This document shows positions 56,824 to 64,000 of a stretch of 64,000 nt of DNA, piece after piece. Location: contig JANMHJ010000046.1 of NCBI GenBank assembly GCA_031375105.1, forward strand, positions 124,001 through 188,000, written 5' to 3'. Numbering within the stretch: the stretch's first letter is position 1; each line of letters starts with the position of its first letter. Source of the stretch: JANMDU01 sp031375105. GTDB taxonomy: Bacteria; Pseudomonadota; Gammaproteobacteria; Burkholderiales; Burkholderiaceae_C. A model generated the notes under the pieces. It had not been told where the DNA came from, made no database searches, and saw only the letters and a program-made list of their open reading frames with translations. The translations under genes were made by a program, and so were the position numbers.

Positions 56824-58101
56824 GAGGTAAAGGCGCTGCACAGCCTCTTGCGCGATAGCGCGTTGCTGTGCATCTTGTGCGCCGAGTTGGCTGTAAGCCG
56901 GATGCAAAAACTTACTTGCCACACCGCGCGAGAGCGCTTCTAGCACCGCATCAATGTCTTCGCCTTTGGCTAGCATGCGCTTGGCTCGCGCAATCTCAGC
57001 GCTGCGCCATTCGTCGCTCTGCGCATTGAGCTGTTGAATCAGGTTGCTCGTGCCTTCGCTGCGCTGCTGCATCCAGCGCAGAAAATCTTGCACGCCTGCG
57101 TCCACAATGATTTCTGCTTGCTCAACAGCCGCTTGCCGAGTGGCCTTGGCCGTTTGCACCACGCTGGCCAGATCGTCCACGGTGTAGAGATACACATCAT
57201 CCAGCGCTTTGACTTCAGGCTCAATATCGCGCGGCACGGCCAGATCGACCATGAAGATGGGCTTGTGTTTTCGCGCTTTGAGGGCGCGCTCCACAGCCCC
57301 CAGGCCGATGATGGGCAAGGTGCTGGCGGTGCAGCTGATCACCGCATCAAACTCATGCAAGCGCGTGGGCAGTTCGCCTAAGTGCATTGTGTGCAGCGCA
57401 GTGTTGCTGGTGACGCTGGCAGGTACGAGCCTGTCCACCAAGGCTTGGCCGCGTTCCATCGTGCGGTTGGCAATCACCATTTGGCGCGGATTTTTCGCAG
57501 CGAAATGGGTGGCGGCCAGTTCGATCATCTCGCCTGCACCCACGAAGAGAATGCGAATTTCTGACAGGTCTTCAAACAACTGCCCAGCCAGGCGCACAGC
57601 GGCTGCGGCCATACTGATGCTTTGGGTGCCGATGTCGGTATGGCTGCGCACTTGCTTTGCCACGGCAAAGCTGCGCTGAAACATTTGATGCAAGGTACTG
57701 CCCAGTGCGCCAGCGCCTTCCGCCGCATTCACGGCATCTTTGAGTTGACCGAGGATTTGCGTTTCACCCAAGACCATGGAGTCCAAGCCCGCAGCGACGC
57801 GGAAGGCATGGCGTGCGGCGTGTTCGTTTTGCAAGGTGTAGGTGTGGCCTTGCAGTTCTTGGCTGCTCACGCCGCCGCTGCTGGCAAGCCAATTTAAGAC
57901 TTGTGTGGTGTGCTGTGTGTCGCTTGCGCCGTAAATCTCGGTGCGGTTGCAGGTGGACACCAAGGTCAGCTCAGATTCGCTTTTGAGCGAGCCGCGCAGG
58001 GCAGACAGGGCGGGGGGCAATTGATCGAGCGCAAAGGCAAAACGACCGCGCAGATCCAGCGGCGCGGTGGTGTGGTTGATGCCTAAGGCCCATACAGTCA
58101 T
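56797..58101 (-). CDS. hemA: Glutamyl-tRNA reductase
   Basis: HemA reduces glutamyl-tRNA(Glu) to glutamate semialdehyde, the first step of C5 haem synthesis. It has the catalytic Cys in LTLVSTCNRTEIYG, then GLDSMVLGETQILGQLKDAV and the NADPH-binding ILFVGAGEMIELAATHF. The C-terminal dimerisation helices follow. The length of 434 residues is normal, but the final residues come from a palindromic element. ATG 58101 has no visible Shine-Dalgarno sequence; another element copy abuts it and places a TATAAT-like stretch about 10 bp before the ATG. prfA follows. Confidence 0.96.
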   Translation of the reverse strand: MTVWALGINHTTAPLDLRGRFAFALDQLPPALSALRGSLKSESELTLVSTCNRTEIYGASDTQHTTQVLNWLASSGGVSSQELQGHTYTLQNEHAARHAFRVAAGLDSMVLGETQILGQLKDAVNAAEGAGALGSTLHQMFQRSFAVAKQVRSHTDIGTQSISMAAAAVRLAGQLFEDLSEIRILFVGAGEMIELAATHFAAKNPRQMVIANRTMERGQALVDRLVPASVTSNTALHTMHLGELPTRLHEFDAVISCTASTLPIIGLGAVERALKARKHKPIFMVDLAVPRDIEPEVKALDDVYLYTVDDLASVVQTAKATRQAAVEQAEIIVDAGVQDFLRWMQQRSEGTSNLIQQLNAQSDEWRSAEIARAKRMLAKGEDIDAVLEALSRGVASKFLHPAYSQLGAQDAQQRAIAQEAVQRLYLKNSKENGL

Positions 58102-58102
58102 A

Positions 58103-58183
58103 TCGCTATTATAAATTTATAGTGATTTGAGCAGTTATCCGTTATGAAATGGGCTTAGTATGCTATTGAATTTGTAGCGATCT
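58103..58183 (+). repeat. Palindromic element copy O, in the hemA leader
   Basis: The bases ATCCGTTATGAAATGGGCTT then AGTATGCTATTGAATTTGTAGCGAT form one copy. It is preceded by a second AT palindrome (TCGCTATTATAAATTTATAG), so this looks like a double or nested insertion directly before the hemA ATG. Confidence 0.8.
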
Positions 58184-58226
58184 TGTGGTTTCACTCGGCT
58201 TAGAGCGGCTGCGATTGAGGCGCTGC

Positions 58227-58312
58227 GCTTGGGGCATCCCACTTCGCTCGTGTCCCCTGATCGGGCTGCGCTCGCTCTCCTCCTCTACCTCGCCAAGTGA
58301 GATGCCCCAAGC
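58227..58312. repeat. Long inverted repeat upstream of hemA
   Basis: The 18-bp arms GCTTGGGGCATCCCACTT (58227-58244) and AAGTGAGATGCCCCAAGC (58295-58312) match at 17 positions around a 50-base GC-rich loop. It lies between two palindromic-element copies. No gene is seen in 58102-58395. Confidence 0.8.
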
Positions 58313-58339
58313 GTAGGCGGCTGTCTCATGCCATGGAGC

Positions 58340-58413
58340 GAAAAAATCTAAGAGAAATGACCTTCTAGCCGTTATAAAACGTGCGTAGATTGCTATCAAT
58401 TTAAGAGTAATTC
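58340..58413 (+). repeat. Palindromic element copy P, giving the DUF455 protein C-terminus
   Basis: The bases CTTCTAGCCGTTATAAAACG then TGCGTAGATTGCTATCAATTTAAGAG form a near-consensus copy. On the minus strand it encodes the last residues (LLLN) and the stop codon of the ferritin-like gene. Confidence 0.88.
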
Positions 58414-59226
58414 CGACATCTCCTCATCCGTAAAACCCGCCAATCGCCGAGCCTCCTCATTGATCGGTGCTCGCACTTTCGGCGCTGAATGTTGAATACA
58501 CAGCTGGCGGAAATGCGCAATCGGCTCTAGCCCATCGCGCTCGCACAGCCAGCGATACCAATGGTTGCCAATGGCCACGTGGCCTACTTCATCGTGCAAG
58601 ATGATGTCCAAAATCTCTACGATTTTCAGAGCATCAGCAGAGCCGACCTTGCGCAGCTTGGTTTGCATTGGTGGCGTGGCATCCAGCCCCCGCGCTTCCA
58701 ACGTGCGCGGCACGAGCGCCATGCGGGCGACGATATCGCCCTTGGTGCGCTCCACCATGTCCCACAAACCCGTGTGCGCAGGAAAATCGCCATAGTCGTG
58801 GTCCATGCTTTGAAGCTGCGCTCGCAGCAGGCTGAAATGATGCGCTTCCTCAGCTGCCACGCGTAGCCATTGCGCGTAATACGCGCTCGGCATGCCGGGG
58901 AAGCGCCATACAGCATCCAGCGCGAGATTGATCGCGTTGAACTCGATATGGCAGAGCGAATGTACGAGGCCCGCCAAGCCTCTTAGCGTAAACACAGATA
59001 GTTGCGGCACGTCTAAATGCGCGAGCAACACGGGTTGCTCGGGGCAGCCCGGCAGTGACCCTGGATCAGTCAAGAGTTGCGTCGAACATTCATGCTGCGA
59101 AGGCCATAAACAGCCTTGTTCAGCCAACCGTTGAGCAGCCAATACTTTGTCAACAGGATTTGGGCATTGCAGCGCATGCAAGGCCGATGAGCGAACCACG
59201 TTCTCTGTGATCAAAGTTGCAGACAC
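58396..59226 (-). CDS. DUF455 ferritin-like protein
   Basis: This 276-residue protein has a four-helix carboxylate-bridge pattern: LVHSLCHIEFNAINLALDAVW (E-x-x), then LRVAAEEAHHFSLLRAQL (E-E-x-x-H) and ILDIILHDEVGHVAIGNHWY (E-x-x-H). These are the metal ligands of a di-iron ferritin-like fold related to MiaE-type oxygenases. The substrate is unknown. The start is GTG 59226. Its last few codons are supplied by a palindromic element. It follows the 7TMR-DISM gene by 24 bp in the same direction. Confidence 0.87.
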   Translation of the reverse strand: MSATLITENVVRSSALHALQCPNPVDKVLAAQRLAEQGCLWPSQHECSTQLLTDPGSLPGCPEQPVLLAHLDVPQLSVFTLRGLAGLVHSLCHIEFNAINLALDAVWRFPGMPSAYYAQWLRVAAEEAHHFSLLRAQLQSMDHDYGDFPAHTGLWDMVERTKGDIVARMALVPRTLEARGLDATPPMQTKLRKVGSADALKIVEILDIILHDEVGHVAIGNHWYRWLCERDGLEPIAHFRQLCIQHSAPKVRAPINEEARRLAGFTDEEMSELLLN

Positions 59227-59250
59227 AAGCCTGTTACTCGCAAATGCGTC

Positions 59251-60999
59251 TTACCCTGAATGCGGCTTTGAGTGCAATATGGTTTTCCTTGGCTCAGCTG
59301 CAAGACTGTTCATGTCTTTCATCAAAGGAGCCAGCACATCTTCAAGCTCAACTGCTTTGACTGATTCTGTAGACGTGCTTTGCGGCTGCAGTACCGCAGT
59401 CACCACTCGAAAATGCAAAAACTGTTCGTTGCGGGAATCCACAGACTCGCTCAAGCCGCGCGCGACGATGCGTTGCGCTAGCGTCGTGTGAGCCGAAGTA
59501 TCCATCGTTTTTTCCACCAAAATTGCAAAGCGTGTGTCATCAATTCGGCACAACGTATCTAACTCAGTGAGCGTAGAGAGCATGCAAGAGGCGGCTACCA
59601 CCAAGGCGCGGTCACCAATGGGGCGGCCATGTGCATTGACGATCTCTGCATGGTTGGCCAATTCGACGAGCATGAGGGTGTGGAGCGGGCCATGTCGCTT
59701 TGCGCGCCGCAACGAATCGCGTACACGAAGCGTGAGCACGGGCAATACTGCGAGCCCGGTCAAGGGGTCTGTTTGATCAATAGCGCGCATACGGGCGCGA
59801 TTCTCGTTGAACTCTTTCGCCCGTTTCTGCAAAACATAGAGCAGCAAGGGGATCTCAATGGCTGAGCCAATCAATACAGCGTATTGGCTCAGCCAACCGT
59901 CTGCAATCACGCCAGCGCTGCGCAGTGCGGGGAATGGATAACCGAGGTGTACTGGTAAAAAGCCTAAAAACAACCAAGCGCCATATTTTTCGCCACGCCG
60001 CCACACCCAAAGGCACAAACCAATGCTGAGCAACACAGAGAACAAGCCAAATAAATTCAGAACCAAAAATGTGGTGCGATTGGTCAACGAGACGTAGATC
60101 ACAGCAAACAACACGCCAAAACACACCCACGCCATCACGGCCTTGTCTACAGGTTTGCTGTGCCGAGCCAGTACGCAAGCTTCGCGCACAAACCAAATGC
60201 CAGTGGAGGTGAGTAACAACATGAAAATTGCGGGTGAAGCGTTGTTCCACGCTGCCCAGTTTGGCCAGAAATACAAGCCACCAATGCCAGTAAAGGCCAG
60301 CTGAAACAGCAGCATAAAGGCAACATAAGCGCTGTAGGCGATGAAGGCGCGATCGCCATACAGGCGCACGTGGACGATGCCCAAAAAGAGCACCAGCAGG
60401 CCAAAACCAAAGTAACCGCCGAGCAGCAGAGCCGCCCAGCGGCGTTTGCTGGCCAGAGAGCCTTCACTGATCAGCTGCAGGCGCGGTGCAATGGCCGCGG
60501 GTTGGTTTTCTAAGCGCAGCCAAACCGTGCTGGCAGCGCGCAGATCGAGTTGAAACACAGGGGTTTGATCGGGGTGATCCCATTGCGCGACAGGCAAGTG
60601 GTCGCCAGCGCGTTGCTCGGTCCATTGGCCTGTTTCAGAGCGCTGAAACAGGCTGGCGCGATCAAAAAAAGTGCCAGAACTCAATTGTAAAAACCAATGC
60701 CCTTTGGCCTCTGATGCGGGTAAATCCAATCTCATCCACAGGGCGGATTGTTTGGCCAGTGCAAAACTTCGGTGCGTGACCAAGGGCTGAAAAGTGTCAG
60801 GTGTTGCCTGTGAGATTTGCTCAATCGTGGCTTGGCCGCTTTCGTCAATCCAATACTTAGCTTGTAGTGTCACTTCCGCTTCGCTGAGCGATGCGCTGGG
60901 CTGAGCCCAGGTCAAGGCTGGAGATAGGATGGCCAAAAACCAAACCGCAAGTACAAAGATGGCATTGAAAGAGGATTTGAGAAGGGGTGTGCCTAGCAT
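59251..60999 (-). CDS. 7TMR-DISM membrane sensor with degenerate GGDEF domain
   Basis: This 582-residue protein has a signal peptide (about 1-32, ending TWAQP) and a periplasmic 7TMR-DISM extracellular domain (about 35-180). Seven membrane helices (about 190-400) and a short coiled stretch follow. The C-terminal GGDEF-like domain (about 415-545) opens with QTDPLTGLAVLPVL. Where RxGGDEF should stand there is CRIDDTRFAILV, so it cannot make cyclic di-GMP. It may act as a receiver of ligand or nucleotide, or through protein contact. Confidence 0.85.
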   Translation of the reverse strand: MLGTPLLKSSFNAIFVLAVWFLAILSPALTWAQPSASLSEAEVTLQAKYWIDESGQATIEQISQATPDTFQPLVTHRSFALAKQSALWMRLDLPASEAKGHWFLQLSSGTFFDRASLFQRSETGQWTEQRAGDHLPVAQWDHPDQTPVFQLDLRAASTVWLRLENQPAAIAPRLQLISEGSLASKRRWAALLLGGYFGFGLLVLFLGIVHVRLYGDRAFIAYSAYVAFMLLFQLAFTGIGGLYFWPNWAAWNNASPAIFMLLLTSTGIWFVREACVLARHSKPVDKAVMAWVCFGVLFAVIYVSLTNRTTFLVLNLFGLFSVLLSIGLCLWVWRRGEKYGAWLFLGFLPVHLGYPFPALRSAGVIADGWLSQYAVLIGSAIEIPLLLYVLQKRAKEFNENRARMRAIDQTDPLTGLAVLPVLTLRVRDSLRRAKRHGPLHTLMLVELANHAEIVNAHGRPIGDRALVVAASCMLSTLTELDTLCRIDDTRFAILVEKTMDTSAHTTLAQRIVARGLSESVDSRNEQFLHFRVVTAVLQPQSTSTESVKAVELEDVLAPLMKDMNSLAAEPRKTILHSKPHSG

Positions 61000-61075
61000 G
61001 GAGCAATGGTAATTTTTTATGTGGCAGGAAGCAAACGGCTAGGCTGGTTCAATGAATCATGGGGGTAGGAGCACG

Positions 61076-62488
61076 TTAGGGTGCCGGGTGATGCCGTGAG
61101 CGGTTAAAGTGGGCAGGGCGATGATACCAAGAGCCGCGTGTGGTGAAAACATCTTCCAATCGGTTCAGCCAGCGGGATGCTTTGGGATCATTTTCCCACT
61201 GACCAATCGTTTGATGCAAGTTATCCAGCACGCGATCAGGCAGTGCTAAAGGCCGGGTTTGGCTGAGCAAGAGTTTGGTGAGTAAGTGATATCCCAGCAC
61301 CCGCGTGAACATACGGCTGAGGGAAAACTGCCGCGAGAACAAGCGACCCACCGCATCTAGTGCGCCCACAAGGCCGCGCAAGAGTGCAAAAAGTATGCGG
61401 GTCGGCCAAGTGGCTGGCTCTGCCAAACCGATATCCCGGGCTGTTTGCGGGCCCACCAGCCATTGCGTGAGCGGCACAGGCAGCTGACGCAAGATGGGCA
61501 GAGACAAGCTGCGCGCCAAAGCATCCATCAGGGCGCGGCCCAGAGCAGGGCGCACGTCGGGCTGAGGCGTTGATCGGCGGGCGGTCGCTTGCATTTGATC
61601 GAGCATAGCCTGCGCTTGCGGCATGGCATGCGCCATGAATTCTGTGCGAATGCCTAGGACATGACCCATGACGTTCCAAGTGTGCAGATAGGCCTCTTCG
61701 TCATCGCGGCCAAGACCTTGATTCAAGGTGCGCAGGCCTTTGAGAAACACATAGCTGAATGTGAGCAGGGTGTAAGCGAGTTCGGTTTGATTGCATGGCA
61801 TGCCCTGCTGACTCACATCCCAGCCGTGGCGCATCAAAGCAGTATGCATGCTCTCGGGCTGATCAAGGGATGGTGGTCGTTTTGGGATCAGCCCTTGCGC
61901 ATGCTCAGGTCGGCCTCGCAAAATCAGATGCCGAATCGTGGCATGGATGAGTCGCACTTTAAGCACTTGTGCCAAGCCTTGGCCTTCAGCACCCATCAAA
62001 CCACCGCGTAGCATCACAGGGAAAATCATGGCCGCTGTTTGCCGGATGCGATGCTCGGTATGTGCTTCTAATTGTCCTGCGATATGCAGTACATCGGCAA
62101 GGTTGGGGAGCACATAACACTCTGGCAAGCTGGCACAGAAAAGGAGTGTGCACGACAGAGGACCATCTTCTATGAAGATCGCTTCGGCACGCTCCACCTT
62201 CTTTCGATCCGCCCAGTCGGGCAGGGCGCTACCCTCGCGCAGATATGCCTGTAGCGTGAGTGCGATTTTGGCATCGGTGTCTGGTGGTGCTTGCCAGTGC
62301 TGCAGACTGGCATTGGTGTCCCAAGTAGCCATCAGGCGATTGACCTGCGCGATTCTTTGAAGGGCTGCTGCATCTAAACTGCTATTTCCATCGGGCCATG
62401 GCCCGATGATGGCGGCGATGGTGCCATCAGCCAGTGGGTCGGCCAGTCGAGATGCAAGGTCGACAGCCGAATGCTCAGTAGTGCTCAT
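61076..62488 (-). CDS. MpaB-like oxygenase family protein (DUF2236)
   Basis: This protein of about 470 residues shows DUF2236 features: LLFCASLPECYVLPNLADVL, then QTAAMIFPVMLRGGLMGAEG and QVLKVRLIHATIRHLILRG, with the conserved His. LAYTLLTFSYVFLKGLRTLN and VMGHVLGIRTEFM follow. The fungal member MpaB cuts a farnesyl chain oxidatively; related bacterial latex oxygenases split polyisoprene using haem. ATG 62488 overlaps the stop of the DUF422 gene (ATGA), so the two work together, perhaps on an isoprenoid or carotenoid. Confidence 0.83.
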   Translation of the reverse strand: MSTTEHSAVDLASRLADPLADGTIAAIIGPWPDGNSSLDAAALQRIAQVNRLMATWDTNASLQHWQAPPDTDAKIALTLQAYLREGSALPDWADRKKVERAEAIFIEDGPLSCTLLFCASLPECYVLPNLADVLHIAGQLEAHTEHRIRQTAAMIFPVMLRGGLMGAEGQGLAQVLKVRLIHATIRHLILRGRPEHAQGLIPKRPPSLDQPESMHTALMRHGWDVSQQGMPCNQTELAYTLLTFSYVFLKGLRTLNQGLGRDDEEAYLHTWNVMGHVLGIRTEFMAHAMPQAQAMLDQMQATARRSTPQPDVRPALGRALMDALARSLSLPILRQLPVPLTQWLVGPQTARDIGLAEPATWPTRILFALLRGLVGALDAVGRLFSRQFSLSRMFTRVLGYHLLTKLLLSQTRPLALPDRVLDNLHQTIGQWENDPKASRWLNRLEDVFTTRGSWYHRPAHFNRSRHHPAP

Positions 62489-63291
62489 TGCGCGTCTCCT
62501 TGCTGCCACTGCCACCACGCCACGGCAGCTGCCAAAACAGGAATGCCCATGGCAAAGAATGCAACTGCACGTGTTTCAATCGGGTGACCCACCAGCACTT
62601 GAAACACCATACCGCTGGCATAGATGCCGATGGGCAAGGCAACGGCGCGTTTCAATGTTCGAAGCGTAGGAGGTATGGGCTCAAAGCGCATCATGCTTTG
62701 GAATGCAGTCACGATCACAAAGGAAATCAGCATCCAGCCCGCAAAGCCTTGAAGCGTCTCCCCAAACCAGCCGCCATCCGTTTTCTGCATCACCCATGCT
62801 TTCAACACAAAGACGAAGTAAGGATCGGCTCCCAAATCAAACGCTGTCACCAGCATGGCCGAGAGCCAGCTGGTGAGCGCGATACCGAGCCACCCCTTAT
62901 GGGCAGCGGTAGGTTGTCGCCAAAGAATCAAATTCGCCAGAATAAAACCGACAAAGCACAGCGCGAACCACATCAGCGGGATCACCATGGGGACATCGCC
63001 CAGGCGCGGCCCCAAGACATCGGTGTAGGTATAGCGACCAAAAAACCAACCCTTGCTAGAGCCCATTTGTTCTGCAAACCAGCCTAAGCCCAAACCCAGC
63101 ATCGCAAGAATGCGTGTGTTGCGCGCGCCGAGTACTTTTGTTGATGCCCACCAGGTACTCAAAAACAAAATGATGCAGGCGCTGACCAAGACCAAGCTCG
63201 TGGCTGAGTATCTTTGCGCAGTCACTGCTAGCAAAGCCATCAATGGCAAGCCCAAGGTGGCCAGAGTAATCCAAGGTTGAAGCAGTCTCAT
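62485..63291 (-). CDS. CruF/DUF422-family carotenoid-biosynthesis-like membrane protein
   Basis: This protein of about 268 residues has seven or eight hydrophobic helices and the DUF422 pattern: GWFFGRYTYTDVLGPRLGDV, then PMVIPLMWFAL, TAFDLGADPYFV and GGWFGETLQGFAGWML. The Asp and Glu residues in these motifs are the likely active site. CruF hydrates the end of acyclic carotenoids. No carotenoid backbone genes (crtB, crtI) are in the window, so the substrate is open. ATG 63291 is preferred over an open stretch further upstream. Confidence 0.85.
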   Translation of the reverse strand: MRLLQPWITLATLGLPLMALLAVTAQRYSATSLVLVSACIILFLSTWWASTKVLGARNTRILAMLGLGLGWFAEQMGSSKGWFFGRYTYTDVLGPRLGDVPMVIPLMWFALCFVGFILANLILWRQPTAAHKGWLGIALTSWLSAMLVTAFDLGADPYFVFVLKAWVMQKTDGGWFGETLQGFAGWMLISFVIVTAFQSMMRFEPIPPTLRTLKRAVALPIGIYASGMVFQVLVGHPIETRAVAFFAMGIPVLAAAVAWWQWQQGDAQ

Positions 63292-63441
63292 GGTGATTCT
63301 TTTTTTGTTTGCAAGATACGCTTGAGTTGGGCGACACCGTGAACTCAATTTGAGGATAAAGCATGGACGATTACATCCATATTTGCGATTTTACAATCTG
63401 AATCTTGACAGTATCATGAAGAAAACCGTGATTAGATCGCT

Positions 63442-64000
63442 ATGCCTGCCCAACTGCTCATCATCAATCCCAACACCAGCGCCAGCGTGAGCGATACGCT
63501 GCGCCAGATTGCGCTGCGCGAGGCTGAGGGGTGCTGCGAAGTGCGCGTGCAGACGGCGCGATTGGGGGCGAGCTATATCAGCGATGAAATCTCGTTTGCC
63601 ATTGCGGGCCATGCTTTGCTAGATGCTTATGCTTTTGACCGAGCGCAGCCTGACTTGCCGCTGCCCGATGCGGTGTTGATCGGCTGTTTTGGGGATCCAG
63701 GTTTGCTGGCGCTGCAGCAGCTCGCATCCGCGCCTGTGTTCGGGCTGGCGCAGGCTTCGATGCAGGCGGCGCATTCCCATGGGCGCTATGCGGTGATCAC
63801 GGGTGGGCTCTCTTGGGTGCCGATGCTTCACCGCTTGGTGGCGCAACTGGGGCTGGATGACAAGTTAGCCAGCATTCAAGCGGTGGATAAGACAGGCGCG
63901 CAGCTCGCTGCTGATCCGCAAACTGCGGTGCGTGAGTTGGCCGATTTGTGCGAACAGGTGTTGGCAGAAGAGAGCGCTGTGCAAACGATTTTGCTCGGCG
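63442..64000 (+). CDS. Hydantoin racemase / Asp-Glu racemase-family protein (5' part)
   Basis: The frame is open from ATG 63442 to the end of the window (186 codons), so the gene is cut off. The N-terminus LLIINPNTSASVSDTLRQIA is the Hyu racemase signature. The first catalytic Cys lies in AVLIGCFGDPGLLALQQLA, and AQASMQAAHSHGRYAVITGG follows. The second Cys of the family would lie beyond the window. Such enzymes racemise hydantoins or amino acids. It is divergent from the DUF422 gene with 150 bp between them. Confidence 0.88.
   Translation, partial: MPAQLLIINPNTSASVSDTLRQIALREAEGCCEVRVQTARLGASYISDEISFAIAGHALLDAYAFDRAQPDLPLPDAVLIGCFGDPGLLALQQLASAPVFGLAQASMQAAHSHGRYAVITGGLSWVPMLHRLVAQLGLDDKLASIQAVDKTGAQLAADPQTAVRELADLCEQVLAEESAVQTILLG

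Noticed and set aside
1..64000. CRISPR arrays, rRNA genes, insertion sequences with transposase, prophage structural genes
   Set aside because: Looked for on both strands. No regularly spaced direct repeats, no rRNA-like sequence, and no transposase, integrase or capsid-type protein was seen.

Overview
The window looks like chromosome of a betaproteobacterium of the order Burkholderiales, most likely the family Comamonadaceae. The support is the runs pilB-pilC-pilD-coaE-zapD-yacG, hemA-prfA and grpE-dnaK-dnaJ, the Bug-type periplasmic binding protein, the ferulate genes, and the protein sequences themselves. This assignment is by pattern recognition; no database search was run.

Layout. 1-8.4 kb holds housekeeping genes: the end of a zinc peptidase gene, maf, a Gcr-type membrane recombinase, rng, a GlcG/HbpS-like protein, a Bax-inhibitor-like membrane protein, an Ala-rich lipoprotein and ispB. 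8.5-14 kb is a type IV pilus assembly block (pilB, pilC, pilD) running into coaE, zapD and yacG. 14-22.4 kb holds an exporter, a GGCT-like enzyme, a hydrolase, an acyl-CoA synthetase, an acetyltransferase, an aldo-keto reductase and katG. A tRNA-Val(CAC) follows at 22.5 kb. 22.8-38.9 kb lies almost entirely on the minus strand: an ABC-F ATPase, a Ser/Thr kinase, a parD-parE-moeA-prmB operon, a Rieske oxygenase, dnaJ, dnaK, grpE, an HxlR regulator and a methyltransferase. 39.0-46.8 kb is an accessory island. 46.9-54.2 kb is a ferulate/hydroxycinnamate cluster with a divergent MarR regulator. The rest carries a MetE-like protein, prfA, hemA, a DUF455 ferritin-like protein, a 7TMR-DISM protein with a dead GGDEF domain, an MpaB-like (DUF2236) protein with a CruF-like (DUF422) protein, and the start of a hydantoin-racemase-like gene running off the end.

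The best candidate for an undescribed system is a seven-gene, translationally coupled minus-strand operon (44988 down to 40077). Its order is acyl carrier protein, XRE repressor, ImmA/IrrE-type metallopeptidase, a diverged thymidylate-synthase-fold enzyme, a protein like the helical 5-hmdU-kinase / thymine-pyrophosphorylase families of phage base hypermodification, a MazG pyrophosphatase with an extra C-terminal domain, and an AcpS phosphopantetheinyl transferase. I read it as a chromosomal thymidine-nucleotide or DNA-base modification pathway that uses an ACP-tethered group and is controlled by a protease-repressor switch. It lies tail to tail with a YhcG/DUF1016 nuclease gene and close to a RhuM gene.

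The second notable feature is a family of about 50-80 bp palindromic repeats (17 copies seen by eye). About half sit inside genes without breaking the frame, adding short peptides to MoeA, PrmB, an ABC-F ATPase, two acyl-CoA synthetases and others. One copy encodes the lipoprotein signal peptide of the tannase-like esterase. This resembles the Rickettsia palindromic elements. None of the 17 copies I found lies in the 39-46.8 kb island, which fits more recent acquisition of the island.
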